In this document: in pieces, positions 34,707-43,734 of the stretch
Layout of the letters: each line of letters starts with the position of its first letter
Position numbering within the stretch: position 1 is the stretch's first letter
DNA from: UBA2883 sp964017965
Lineage (GTDB): Bacteria > Cyanobacteriota > Vampirovibrionia > Gastranaerophilales > Gastranaerophilaceae
Length of the DNA stretch: 64,000 nt
Reading direction: 5' to 3'
NCBI GenBank assembly: GCA_964017965.1
Contig: CAXHNV010000001.1
Span: 434,001 to 498,000, forward strand
The notes under the pieces: generated by a model
Databases searched by the model: none
What the model saw: the letters and a program-made list of their open reading frames with translations, nothing else
Told to the model about the DNA's origin: nothing
Translations under genes and position numbers: made by a program

Positions 34707-35686
34707 AATGTCGGGCTGTTGTTCAGCCCGCCCATAAGCGAGAACCGTTCTTCGTGCGAGAACTCACGAACCTGTTTGAAGAAATCCTTCGTCAACAACA
34801 GTTTTGTACTCACGCACTTAAAACCCTTGCGCTCAAAATAACTCTTTTGTAAATCGTTGGTATTAATATAGTTCTTCAATTTCACAAACAGCTTGAAGTT
34901 GCGTTGACGCTTCAATATCTCGCGTTTTACAAGATACATAATATTATCAAAGTCAATCTCGTAACCGTTTGAATAGTTAAAGTCAACAGTATAGTTCTGA
35001 TTGTCAGGTGTCGTAATCTTGAAATACCCAATAATCCTTGAATTGTCCTCGATAACGTATCTGTATTCAGTCTGGTATCTTAATCCGGAGAACCAGCCCT
35101 CGCAGAACTCAGATTCATCTCTTGTCAAAGTCGGCTTGAAATGGCTAATCAAAGAATCGTTATAAATCTCAGCAACCGCTTTTGAATCAGACTTCTTAAA
35201 CCGTCTGAAACTCAATGTCCTGGGTTTTTTATAACGTTTTTTTGTAACTTCCCAAATCTGCTCCGATGAACACTGTCTGAACCCGCAGTTCTTTGACATC
35301 ACACCCGCAAGCTCCGTGAACCGCTCATCAATTAACGCGAAAAACGTATGCGCCCCAAGCGCCCCATACTGCGCAATTACGAACTCTATCATCTGCTGTG
35401 CGTCATCATAAGCGTTTTCTCTGAACATCAACTGTGTAAGGTTTATCTTATAAGGGTTACCGTTAAACGTATTTGTCGTAATCAACCCCAGTACGTTCTT
35501 CTCCTCAGTCAAAAGATAAGATTCGTTCAAAAACTTGTATTTTAGCGGTAGTAAATAATGCAAATGACCCGGAAACACATTCGTCATAAGGTCGAGAAAC
35601 TCCGTACCGCCATTGGTTTGAAGAAAAGTCATAAATTTTTTAAGCTTCGGTTTGTCGAAAAAATTCAATCTTCTAATCTTACGCAT
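34703..35686 (-). CDS. Two-domain GNAT-like acetyltransferase
   Basis: A 327-residue protein started at MRKIRRLNFFDKPKL; the 15 residues before it lack a ribosome site. The N-terminal half has GNAT-like strands (YLLTEEKNVLGLITTN) and FTELAGVMSKNCGFRQCS. The second half repeats the plan: LSFRRFKKSDSKAVAEIYND, RYVIEDNSRIIGYFKI and SYFERKGFKCVSTKLLL. Tandem GNAT domains are known in several families, but the substrate is not visible. It overlaps the 3' end of the zinc-ribbon gene by four bases. Confidence 0.65.
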   Translation of the reverse strand: MRKIRRLNFFDKPKLKKFMTFLQTNGGTEFLDLMTNVFPGHLHYLLPLKYKFLNESYLLTEEKNVLGLITTNTFNGNPYKINLTQLMFRENAYDDAQQMIEFVIAQYGALGAHTFFALIDERFTELAGVMSKNCGFRQCSSEQIWEVTKKRYKKPRTLSFRRFKKSDSKAVAEIYNDSLISHFKPTLTRDESEFCEGWFSGLRYQTEYRYVIEDNSRIIGYFKITTPDNQNYTVDFNYSNGYEIDFDNIMYLVKREILKRQRNFKLFVKLKNYINTNDLQKSYFERKGFKCVSTKLLLTKDFFKQVREFSHEERFSLMGGLNNSPTF

Positions 35687-35961
35687 ATTAATATTATAAC
35701 ATTCGTTACAATTTTTTACAATCGAAATCATGCAAAAAACGACGTTTTTTTAAATGTATTTCTTACACGCTAAATAATAATTATATCAATAGTTTTAAAA
35801 CAAAATAAATTATATGCATTATTTAAAAAACAATCAATTCTCGTCTTTATATTAACTTTATAATTGAAAGTTTGATAGCAAATTTGGTTTTTCAGCGCTT
35901 TTAAAAGGAATATGTCGCTGTTATAATCAAACAGTATTCAATTTTTGTAGTATGTGTATAT

Positions 35962-37707
35962 ATGATTAGACAAATTAATTCAAACTTAAATTCAAACGTT
36001 CAATTAAACAACAGAAAAAAGTCAGATAAGCAACCGGTTAATAACACCAGTTTCAAAGGCTTAGGTGACAGCTTTATAAAAGGGGTACAACATTGTGAAA
36101 AGAACCCTATGCTCAATGTAGCGGTTATTGACCTTGCTACTGCAATTATTCCGCGTTCTATTTGGGAATCTTTTACAAATATCTTTGCAGGATTTGAAGC
36201 ATTCAGAAGAGAATCATCAGGACTTATTATCAACTGTTTAATCCCTGGATTCATTGCTCTTGGTGCAGCTAAGCTTGCTAACAAAACAATTATGGGCAGC
36301 AAGGCTGATATGTCATCTTGCTGGGCAGATAAAGACAGTATAAATGCTGTTACTGATTATTACAAAAACGCTCCTTCCACAGAAGCTTATCAAACAGGGT
36401 TAGCGAAATATAACGACCCTAAAAAAGCAAGAGTTTTTGCTACCCATTATAATATATTGTCATCAGCAACAGGTGTTGACGGTAACGAAACTAAGAAATT
36501 CTCTGAAATAGCTGCTTTAGATATGCACTCAACTGCTGAAAAACTAACAGAAGCTACGTTCGAAGAAAAACCAAAAGTAAGCATTATGGAACGTATAGAA
36601 GGATTGTTCAAGAAAAAATCTCCTTCTACTCTTGAAACTGCTTATCATCAAACAGCTCAAGCTACTCATATAACAGAAAATATTTCGTTTGGCAGCGGCA
36701 AAGCTAAGTTCTCATCTAACTTGAAATCAGCTATGTCTAATACTTCAGGACTTTTGAGAGGTATCATAAAAGACGGTGCTGAATCCCCTGAACAACTCGC
36801 TTCAATCGCTAAGCGTGCTAAGAAGTTAGTCAATGTGAAGAGTGGTGTTGCTATGGCAATCATCCTTCCGCTTGCAGCTTCTGCTCAATATATTAATAGA
36901 TGGATTACTTCAAAATCTTCAGGCGTTAAAGGTGCTCCTATCTATAACGATTACGGAAAAGAAGAAAACAAAATCGTTAAGACACCTGAACAATTAAAGA
37001 AAGAAAAACAAGATTTAATAAAACAAAAATTCATTTCAGTTGGTTCTATGGTAGGTGTGGCATGCTTATCAATGATGAAGCTACCTACATTATCAACTTT
37101 GAAAAACATATTCCAGTTCAAAGGTCAGTTCCCTACAATGGATCAGGCAAGAGCAATCTCAACAGTAACATTCGGCTCACGTATGGCTGTTGCTGATGAT
37201 AAGAATGAACTTGCAGAAGCTACAGGTAGAGACATCGTTACCTTCTCAAGTATGTATTTCTTAGGCGATTACGCTGCTAAGGGTTATGCTTCTCACCTAG
37301 AAAACAAAGAAGGTGTTAAACTCATCAACAGAACAAAACCTCTTGATAAAAACGCTAACGTATTCAAGAAGATAGGCAACTGGGTTGTAAACTCTCACCT
37401 CAAATCAACCGATGAATTAGTAGCAGACGCAACTCACTCATTAGAAGAAATGAGACACATGAGAACTAAGTGTCAGGTAGCGAACCTCGCTTCTTCATTA
37501 TTGATACTCGGTGCAATTGTTCCGGTGTATACAAGAATGAAGACGGTTAAGAACCATAAAAAAGACCTGGAACTCGCTAAAAATCAGCAAAATAACAACG
37601 TAAATTTTACTTCGAATAAAATTGATACGAAACAAAACTTAACAAAAACTCACTTTACTAGCAATTCAAAAGTTTTTCAAACATTTAAAGAACATGTAGA
37701 AAGTTAA
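35962..37707 (+). CDS. Large SFKG-tagged membrane-associated protein, first of a tandem pair
   Basis: A 581-residue protein of no family I know. The N-terminus is polar and Asn-rich and carries NNTSFKGLGD. It is followed by hydrophobic stretches that may cross or enter a membrane: LIINCLIPGFIALGAAKLA (about 92-110), VAMAIILPLAASAQYI (about 296-311) and SVGSMVGVACLSMMKLP (about 357-373). The C-terminus is Asn/Thr/Lys-rich with NVNFTSNK and THFTSNSK. The next gene encodes a protein of the same plan. There is no Shine-Dalgarno; a TATATATG stretch reaches the start codon, so a very short or absent leader is possible. The 275-base spacer before it shows no other feature. Confidence 0.8.
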   Translation: MIRQINSNLNSNVQLNNRKKSDKQPVNNTSFKGLGDSFIKGVQHCEKNPMLNVAVIDLATAIIPRSIWESFTNIFAGFEAFRRESSGLIINCLIPGFIALGAAKLANKTIMGSKADMSSCWADKDSINAVTDYYKNAPSTEAYQTGLAKYNDPKKARVFATHYNILSSATGVDGNETKKFSEIAALDMHSTAEKLTEATFEEKPKVSIMERIEGLFKKKSPSTLETAYHQTAQATHITENISFGSGKAKFSSNLKSAMSNTSGLLRGIIKDGAESPEQLASIAKRAKKLVNVKSGVAMAIILPLAASAQYINRWITSKSSGVKGAPIYNDYGKEENKIVKTPEQLKKEKQDLIKQKFISVGSMVGVACLSMMKLPTLSTLKNIFQFKGQFPTMDQARAISTVTFGSRMAVADDKNELAEATGRDIVTFSSMYFLGDYAAKGYASHLENKEGVKLINRTKPLDKNANVFKKIGNWVVNSHLKSTDELVADATHSLEEMRHMRTKCQVANLASSLLILGAIVPVYTRMKTVKNHKKDLELAKNQQNNNVNFTSNKIDTKQNLTKTHFTSNSKVFQTFKEHVES

Positions 37708-37712
37708 ACGGT

Positions 37713-39383
37713 ATGAATATTAATTTATTAAACAATCGACAACAAGTAAGAAACTTAAATAGCAAAAAAGAAAATAACAATCAAAAGAACCAAAACAACA
37801 CACCGAACTTTAAAGGTGTAGCAGCGGTTGCTGATTATTTGGTAACAAACCCTATTTGGGGTGCTACAGCTACTGACGTTGTGTCTATGGGCGGTCCAAG
37901 AACGATTATTGACGCTAAGAACAGAGGTTTCAGCGGCGGGTTTGAAACAGGGTTCAGAGAATTCACATCAACCGGTAATGACGCGGCTGTAGGTGCTTAC
38001 GGTTTATTAGCCGGTGCAGCTATCGCAGGCATGCTTAAACCTATCGGGCTTAAAGACCCTCAAAGAATTTTTGCTTCAAACGAATCTTTAGACTTACATA
38101 CAGCTAAATGGGAACACGTTGGCGGTAAGCTGGATAAATTTATCAATAATTATGTTAACAGCTTATTTGGTTTCAACCCTACAGATAAGAAAGCTAATCA
38201 AAGAGGCTATGTTCCTATCGCTGACGAACATAAGAAAGCTATTAAAGAAGATTTGACAACTCTTGCTGATACAGGATTGTCTAAGAAAGACAGAAAAGTA
38301 GTTACTAAACGTCTTAAAGCACGCTTGTTAGAAGCAACCGGTGCTGATACTCAGATGATGTTGAAACACGGCAAAACTAAGATTGAAGCTGATTCAGCTA
38401 CTATGCTTGACGATTTCTACAGAGTTACTAAAGCGTTGAGAGAAAAGACATCAGAAACCGCTACTGACAAGTTCTTATCAAAAGTTAAATCGTTTGGTAA
38501 ATGGCGTGCATTGTTGGGCTTGGGTCTTGCAATGGGTATCTCAAGTGCTACTCAGCCTATTAACGTATATTTGACTAAGAAAAGAACCGGTTCTGACGGG
38601 TTTGCAGGCATGCCTGACAGACAAAAAGATAACTCAGCTAAATTCAAGATGATGAAAGCTGCATCTGCAGTCGGTATGGGTGCTCTTGCTCTTGCTACTA
38701 TGAAAGCTAAACCTTCTCAGGTTATGGACAGAATCATGTTCAAATCTGCGATTCCTTCAATGAACCAGATTAAAGCATTGTTCGGTGTAACTATTATGTC
38801 AAGACAGCTTGTTGCACGTGATAAAGACGAACTTAATGAAACTAACAGAAAAGATATGTTAGGTTTCGTTAACTGGCTGATTGTCGGTAACCTTATCAAC
38901 AAGGGTGTGCTTATGGCTGCACAGGATAAAGAAAACCCTGTAATCAAGGTTAGTGCTGCTGACAAGGCTAAAAAAGGTATCAAAGGTGCGTTTGCAAGAT
39001 TCGCTAACAGTAATATCGCTTCAAGAAGAGAAGTTCTTGTTAACGGCTTGTTAGGTGAAGGCAAATCCGCTATTAAAGAAAACGGAGTTGCTAAAACCCT
39101 TACCGAAATGATTAAGGAACTTCCTAAGAACAGCGCAGCAAGAAAGAATATCAGATTGTTGAACATTGCACAGGCTGTTAACTACGCTTATACTATCGCA
39201 GTTCTCGGTGTTGGTATTCCAAAACTTAATATTGCGATGACAAACAGAGCTCAGAAAAAACGTCAGGCTCAAAAACAACAAATGATTTTAAATAATGTAT
39301 TTACACAAGATAACCAACAATTTGTTAATAACAAATCCGGTATTGAAACATTTACATCATTTAAAGGTCAGAAAACAATGTAA
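37713..39383 (+). CDS. Large SFKG-tagged membrane-associated protein, second of a tandem pair
   Basis: A 556-residue paralogue of the preceding protein, starting five bases after its stop. Shared order: Asn/Lys/Gln-rich start with NTPNFKGV, GAYGLLAGAAIAGMLKP near 96-112, LLGLGLAMGISSATQPINVY near 269-288, the pair SAVGMGALALATMKAKP and IPSMNQIKALFGVTIMSRQL, then DELNETNRKDMLGFVNWLI. The partner has PTMDQARAISTVTFGSRMAV and NELAEATGRDIVTFSSM at the same places. The protein ends FTSFKGQKTM, so the tag occurs at both ends. Function is unknown; the genes form a bicistron with a terminator. Confidence 0.8.
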   Translation: MNINLLNNRQQVRNLNSKKENNNQKNQNNTPNFKGVAAVADYLVTNPIWGATATDVVSMGGPRTIIDAKNRGFSGGFETGFREFTSTGNDAAVGAYGLLAGAAIAGMLKPIGLKDPQRIFASNESLDLHTAKWEHVGGKLDKFINNYVNSLFGFNPTDKKANQRGYVPIADEHKKAIKEDLTTLADTGLSKKDRKVVTKRLKARLLEATGADTQMMLKHGKTKIEADSATMLDDFYRVTKALREKTSETATDKFLSKVKSFGKWRALLGLGLAMGISSATQPINVYLTKKRTGSDGFAGMPDRQKDNSAKFKMMKAASAVGMGALALATMKAKPSQVMDRIMFKSAIPSMNQIKALFGVTIMSRQLVARDKDELNETNRKDMLGFVNWLIVGNLINKGVLMAAQDKENPVIKVSAADKAKKGIKGAFARFANSNIASRREVLVNGLLGEGKSAIKENGVAKTLTEMIKELPKNSAARKNIRLLNIAQAVNYAYTIAVLGVGIPKLNIAMTNRAQKKRQAQKQQMILNNVFTQDNQQFVNNKSGIETFTSFKGQKTM

Positions 39384-39408
39384 TAAATTAATATTAAACA
39401 TTCTACAA

Positions 39409-39434
39409 AGAGGTACTTTATAAGTGCCTCTTTT
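39409..39434 (+). terminator. Terminator of the tandem membrane-protein unit
   Basis: AGAGGTACTT pairs with AAGTGCCTCT (one G-T pair), followed by TTTT. Confidence 0.8.
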
Positions 39435-39438
39435 CTTA

Positions 39439-39447
39439 TGTTATAAT
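39439..39447 (+). promoter_or_regulatory. Extended -10 promoter of the dehydrogenase gene
   Basis: TGTTATAAT, followed 21 bases later by the ATG at 39469. The same nine bases occur at 11541-11549. Confidence 0.5.
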
Positions 39448-39468
39448 TAAGTAAAATTGGGGGTAAAT

Positions 39469-40440
39469 ATGAAGGCAGTAGTTTTTAACGATAAAGACGG
39501 GTTGAGATTAGATAATAACTATCCAAAACCTGTACCGCAAAAGGATGAGGCGCTTATTAGGGTTAGTCTTGCAGGGATTTGTAATACGGATTTTGAGATA
39601 ACAAAAGGATATATGGGCTATAACGGTGTTTTGGGACACGAGTTTGTCGGGGTTGTGGAAGAGGTGAATTCTGACGATAAATCGTTACTGGGTAAACGTG
39701 TTGTGGCAGAGATAAGCTACGGTTGTGAAGATCCTGAATGCGAGTGGTGTGCTCAGAAGAATTACAGACATTGCCCGAATAGGCATACACTGGGGATTGT
39801 TGAAAAAGACGGTTGTTTCGCTCAATATTTAACTATGCCTTTGAATGTGTTGTTTGAGGTACCTGAGAATGTGACTGATGAGCAGGCTGTTTTTGTAGAA
39901 CCGCTTGCTGCAGCGTGTGAGATAACCGAACAGTTACATATCAAGCCGATAGACAAGGTTGTTGTGCTTGGTGACGGTAAGTTGGGACTTACGACGGCGT
40001 TGACACTACACGCTCAGGGGTTGGATGTTACTTTGGTTGGTAAACATCAAAACAAACTCGATATCGCAAAAGCACAAGGGGTTAAGGTTCAGCTTTTACA
40101 GGAACTTGCTGTAACAAACAGCTACGATGTTGTTGTTGAGGCTACGGGCTCTGTTTCAGGGTTTGAGACTTCGTTGGCTCTTGTTAAACCTAGAGGGGTA
40201 CTTGTTCTTAAGAGTACTATTGCAACGGGTAAGGAGCTTAACCTTGCGCCGATTGTTATTAACGAGATTACGGTTCTGGGCTCACGTTGCGGTCAGTTCC
40301 CGCCGGCTCTCAGACTTTTGGAAAACAACAGGATTGATTTTAAGCCGTTTATTTCTGCTGTTTATGATATTGATGACGCTATTGCGGCGTTTGAGGCTAA
40401 CAAGTCTAAGGAAACTTTGAAGGTACTTATAAAGTTTTAG
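39469..40440 (+). CDS. Zinc-dependent medium-chain dehydrogenase
   Basis: A 323-residue MDR-family protein started at MKAVVFND, which has a GGGGG site five bases upstream. Catalytic zinc ligands lie in LAGICNTDFEI and LGHEFVGVVEE; structural-zinc cysteines are in GCEDPECEWCAQKNYRHC. The NAD(P) site is VVVLGDGKLGLTTAL. It resembles threonine/sorbitol-type dehydrogenases more than ethanol dehydrogenase. Substrate unknown. The MFS gene starts eight bases after its stop, so the two may form one unit. Confidence 0.85.
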   Translation: MKAVVFNDKDGLRLDNNYPKPVPQKDEALIRVSLAGICNTDFEITKGYMGYNGVLGHEFVGVVEEVNSDDKSLLGKRVVAEISYGCEDPECEWCAQKNYRHCPNRHTLGIVEKDGCFAQYLTMPLNVLFEVPENVTDEQAVFVEPLAAACEITEQLHIKPIDKVVVLGDGKLGLTTALTLHAQGLDVTLVGKHQNKLDIAKAQGVKVQLLQELAVTNSYDVVVEATGSVSGFETSLALVKPRGVLVLKSTIATGKELNLAPIVINEITVLGSRCGQFPPALRLLENNRIDFKPFISAVYDIDDAIAAFEANKSKETLKVLIKF

Positions 40441-40448
40441 GGTGAATT

Positions 40449-41618
40449 ATGCAAACGAGAAAAGCTATAAAATGGTTGTCGCTGGGTCATCTTGTGTGTG
40501 ACTCTTATACGGGGTTTATAAACCCTATAATGCCTTTTATAGCTGCAAAGCTCGGGATTACTATGGCTATGGCTACTCTGGTGTTGAGTATTTCTAATAT
40601 ATTTTCATCTATGTTGCAGCCGATTTTCGGGTTCTTTGCTGATAATATGCTTAAGCGGTTCTTTATTTTTTGGGGGCTGATATTGGTTTCTACGTTTTTA
40701 CCTTTGACTCCTTTGGCTCCGAATGTTTATGTATTGATACTGTTTATTATACTCGGGAGCTTGGGCAGCAGTTTTTATCATCCGCAGTCTTCGGGGTTTG
40801 TAAACTATTTTTCTGAACATGCCAATCAATCTGATAGAGCCGGTATTGCTAAGGATATGGGATTTTTTATCAGTATGGGTTCGATTGGGTATGCGACGGG
40901 GCCTTTGGTTGCTGCGTTTGTTACCCAGTATTTTGATATGACGAAGATGCCATTTACTTCTGTTTGGGGCTGGATTCTTGCAGGATTTATGTTCTCTTGC
41001 GTGCCTAAGTTATCTAAGGAGTGTCCGAAACCTGAGTATAAGAAGTTTGGTGAGACTTTTGTTACTATTTTGACTAACAAGCAGATGAATATATTGATGT
41101 TACTTTCGATGATGAAGGTACTTGTTACTACGAGTTGTTGTACGTTGTTACCTTTCTTGTGGAAGAACGAGATGTATTATTCACCGATTTATATCGGGGT
41201 GGCGTTATTTTTGTTTATTATTGCGGGCGGGATTGGTTCATTGACGAGCCATAGGTTTGAGGCAAGGTTTGGGACTAAGCCTTTACTTTATTTTTCGATG
41301 ATTGCTACGTTACCGATGATTGTGTTGTTTCATTTAACTTATGTGAATCATCCTGTATTATCTTTAGTTATGTTTGTTGTAATTGGGTATACTACGATGT
41401 TGGCGCAGCCGGTTACGATGGTATTGGGGCAGAAGGCGCTGCCACAGTTCAAGAGTATTGTTGCCGGGTTTATGAACGGGTTTGCGTGGGGTGTTGTGGC
41501 TGTTTGTTTGTCGTTGATAGGGTTATGCGCGCAGAGATATGGCATTACGAATGTTTTAATGGTGCTATCGCTGTTCCCTGCCGTCACTTCCTATATCGTT
41601 AAATACGTTAAGGAATAG
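40449..41618 (+). CDS. MFS transporter of the fosmidomycin-resistance (Fsr) type
   Basis: A 389-residue major facilitator with about 12 hydrophobic segments. It starts IKWLSLGHLVCDSYTGFINP and has the loop QPIFGFFADNMLKRFF after the second or third helix. LGSLGSSFYHPQSSGFVNYF and GYTTMLAQPVTMVLGQ match the Fsr family. It probably exports a small compound by proton exchange. The coding strand is very rich in T and G. About 25 bases after its stop lies a short repeated copy of its own 3' end. Confidence 0.88.
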   Translation: MQTRKAIKWLSLGHLVCDSYTGFINPIMPFIAAKLGITMAMATLVLSISNIFSSMLQPIFGFFADNMLKRFFIFWGLILVSTFLPLTPLAPNVYVLILFIILGSLGSSFYHPQSSGFVNYFSEHANQSDRAGIAKDMGFFISMGSIGYATGPLVAAFVTQYFDMTKMPFTSVWGWILAGFMFSCVPKLSKECPKPEYKKFGETFVTILTNKQMNILMLLSMMKVLVTTSCCTLLPFLWKNEMYYSPIYIGVALFLFIIAGGIGSLTSHRFEARFGTKPLLYFSMIATLPMIVLFHLTYVNHPVLSLVMFVVIGYTTMLAQPVTMVLGQKALPQFKSIVAGFMNGFAWGVVAVCLSLIGLCAQRYGITNVLMVLSLFPAVTSYIVKYVKE

Positions 41619-41642
41619 GTTTTGTAAGCTCACCTCCCCCCC

Positions 41643-41690
41643 CCTGCTGTTACTTCCTATATCGTCAAATACATTAAAAAAAACATTAAC
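41643..41690 (+). pseudogene. Remnant copying the 3' end of the MFS gene
   Basis: Bases 41643-41677 match 41577-41611 at 31 of 35 positions. The copy still reads PAVTSYIVKYIK in place of PAVTSYIVKYVK. Three of the four changes are silent, as between diverged gene copies. A run of nine C (41636-41644) lies at its left border. It looks like the tail of a deleted paralogue. Confidence 0.6.
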
Positions 41691-41772
41691 CGAACGGTCT
41701 ATATATTTTTCATCCATATTGTTGATGTCTATTTCTATAAAAAATAGTATTTTAATATTGGAGAGAGGGAAA

Positions 41773-42750
41773 ATGAAGAAAGTACTACAGATACTTATCT
41801 CGGTTATTGTTTTATTGATGAACGTAATAGCTGTGAACGCGTCAGAGAACGTGCTCAGAGGTGTTGACGTTAAAAGCGGTACAAATTCCTACACCATAGA
41901 ACTAACAGCAGACGAGCCTGCGAAAATGTCTAAAACAATCATCTCCGCAAACAGAGTGCTCGTTACCCTCGATAACATCAAAGCCTCTAACAACATCGCA
42001 ACAAAATACGATAAAAACGCCGTTATAGACAACGTCCTTGTCGAATCACTCGGCGAAAACAGTGTGAGCATTATGCTTCAAGGCGATAACATCGCATACT
42101 CAGATGTGACTTTCAAAGCCCCAACATCATTAAAACAAATTGAAGACAACGTCATAGATTCAGTCTCTGCTATCGCATCGCTCGGTAGTGTTGCAGGTCA
42201 AAACAAAACCGTTCCTTGCGCATTATTACTGGTACTCGTAGGTATCCTCGTTGCAGAAATAAGATTCATTAAATCAAAATATAAAGAACTAAACCACGAA
42301 AAATCTATGTTGGAAAAAGACATCGAACGTACATCAGAGTTCAAAGAGCACATGGTAGGCTACGGTTCAAAAGGTCTGGCAAAACCTTACACAACACCTA
42401 TCTATTCTAACCCTAAAAATACATCGCTCATCAGAGCAAACTACCTTCAAAGACTACAAACACTTCAAACCCCTGAAACAGTTACACTTAACTCGTTATT
42501 AAGTAACAATAATCAGGAAACAGAAATCATAAACAAAATCGTAAACAATAAGCCGGAAGCGGTTTTTGGAAGCTTATCAAATATTGTTGAAAGACAGGCA
42601 ACCCGAACAGAAACAAGCCCAATGACAAGCCCTGTGTCTCACGCGAAGCTAAAATCACAGCTTGCGCACCTTGAGACCCTGTCTAAACTTTATCAACAAT
42701 CAAGCGAAAGCACCGACACCCTTCAAAAACGCTTGAACGGCTTGTACTAA
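41773..42750 (+). CDS. Exported AMIN-like protein with a membrane helix
   Basis: A 325-residue protein started at MKKVLQILISVIVLL (GAGAGGG upstream). The signal peptide ends near ...VNAS. Residues about 24-115 look like an AMIN domain: LRGVDVKSGTNSYTIELTAD, NRVLVTLDNIKAS and NSVSIMLQGDNI. A transmembrane helix follows (ALLLVLVGILVAEIRFI, about 151-167), then a coiled stretch and a disordered, Thr/Ser/Asn-rich tail. AMIN domains bind peptidoglycan in pilus secretins and amidases. The gene is rich in A and C on its coding strand, unlike the MFS gene before it. A strong terminator follows. Confidence 0.65.
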   Translation: MKKVLQILISVIVLLMNVIAVNASENVLRGVDVKSGTNSYTIELTADEPAKMSKTIISANRVLVTLDNIKASNNIATKYDKNAVIDNVLVESLGENSVSIMLQGDNIAYSDVTFKAPTSLKQIEDNVIDSVSAIASLGSVAGQNKTVPCALLLVLVGILVAEIRFIKSKYKELNHEKSMLEKDIERTSEFKEHMVGYGSKGLAKPYTTPIYSNPKNTSLIRANYLQRLQTLQTPETVTLNSLLSNNNQETEIINKIVNNKPEAVFGSLSNIVERQATRTETSPMTSPVSHAKLKSQLAHLETLSKLYQQSSESTDTLQKRLNGLY

Positions 42751-42792
42751 AGTTTTTTAACACACATAAATCTATTTATCATTAGTCTAATA

Positions 42793-42821
42793 ATTGAATC
42801 GGTCACGGTTCAATTTTTTTT
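42793..42821 (+). terminator. Terminator after the AMIN-like gene
   Basis: ATTGAATC pairs with GGTTCAAT (one T-G pair) around a six-base loop, followed by a run of T. Confidence 0.85.
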
Positions 42822-42822
42822 A

Positions 42823-42856
42823 GCAAAAAATATTTTTACAGGTTTTATATAAGCAT
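42823..42856 (+). promoter_or_regulatory. 34-bp upstream element, copy 2
   Basis: It matches 2646-2679 at 30 of 34 positions (GCAAAAA, TATTTT, ACAGG, TTTATATAAG kept). It lies between the terminator and the ribosome site AAGGAG of the next gene, as expected for a promoter or operator. Confidence 0.55.
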
Positions 42857-42871
42857 AAAAAAGGAGAAATT

Positions 42872-43234
42872 ATGGACGCAGCATATAAAAATCAAACATC
42901 TTTCGGTATGGCATTTAATAAACCCGACGGGCAAGTAATAGGGCATTTTAGACAGGTTATGGAGCATATCAGTCCGGAAGAACGCAAAAAGTTTGTTGAG
43001 AATATGAGTGCAATAGTTGAAAGTGCAAAGTCAAACCCTGTGCCGATTACACAAAGTATAACGCATCCGGGATATTATACAGCGCAGGTTTGTGACACTA
43101 CGTTTTATAATAAAGAAACTACTGCTGCTGCAGTATTAGATACTATGCAAAAAGCAGCCAACTATGCTACTAACAGACATAATCTTCATCAGAATATGTG
43201 TAAAATCGGTAAAATCTTTGATATGAATATATAG
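42872..43234 (+). CDS. Small protein with N-terminal TSFG tag
   Basis: A 120-residue soluble protein of unknown function. It starts MDAAYKNQTSFGMAFNKPDG, has a helical middle (SPEERKKFVENMSAIVESAK), then THPGYYTAQVCDTTFYNKET and a C-terminal helix. TSFGMAF resembles the SFxG tags of neighbours. An AAGGAG site lies six bases before the ATG. Its upstream element is shared with the GNAT-like gene at 2678. Confidence 0.65.
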   Translation: MDAAYKNQTSFGMAFNKPDGQVIGHFRQVMEHISPEERKKFVENMSAIVESAKSNPVPITQSITHPGYYTAQVCDTTFYNKETTAAAVLDTMQKAANYATNRHNLHQNMCKIGKIFDMNI

Positions 43235-43251
43235 TCTATTCTATGAAACCA

Positions 43252-43260
43252 TGATATAAT
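43252..43260 (+). promoter_or_regulatory. Extended -10 promoter of the deaminase gene
   Basis: TGATATAAT, about 25 bases before the ATG; no convincing -35. Confidence 0.45.
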
Positions 43261-43284
43261 CTGTTAGGAATAGGAGACGGAAGT

Positions 43285-43734
43285 ATGGCTATAAAGGCTT
43301 GGACAGATTATTTCTTAGATTTGGCAAAAACGTGTTCATCACGCTCAAACTGTTTGAGAGCACAGGTTGGGGCGGTTATTGTCGGTGATGACAAAAAGAT
43401 TAAAGCAACAGGTTATAACGGAACACCTTCCGGTGTTGAATCCTGTTACGAAAGAGGTGCTTGCTACAGAATAGAAAACAACATTCCGTCTGGCACATGT
43501 TATGAAACATGCCGCTCTATCCACGCGGAACAAAACGCTATTATTCAGGCAGGTCAAGACCGTTGTAAAGGTTCTACTATGTATATCTACGGTCATAACT
43601 TCATCTGTATACTCTGCAAAAGGTTTATTGTTCAATCAGGAATAGTTGAAGTGTATCTTAAAAAAGATGATGATTCAGAAATAATAAGAGTGTCCGTGGA
43701 AGATATTAAAAAAGAGTTAGATAATCAAAGATAA
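43285..43734 (+). CDS. dCMP deaminase family protein
   Basis: A 149-residue zinc deaminase. Metal and proton-shuttle residues are in SIHAEQNAI, and the two zinc cysteines are in NFICILCKRF. GYNGTPSGVESCYERGACYR with extra cysteines matches the ComEB/dCMP deaminase group. It makes dUMP for thymidylate synthesis. It ends in a TAATG overlap with the FliJ-like gene. Confidence 0.92.
   Translation: MAIKAWTDYFLDLAKTCSSRSNCLRAQVGAVIVGDDKKIKATGYNGTPSGVESCYERGACYRIENNIPSGTCYETCRSIHAEQNAIIQAGQDRCKGSTMYIYGHNFICILCKRFIVQSGIVEVYLKKDDDSEIIRVSVEDIKKELDNQR

Noticed and set aside
41636..41644. Nine-C run as a phase-variation switch of the MFS gene
   Set aside because: It lies after the stop codon, so length change would not alter the transporter.
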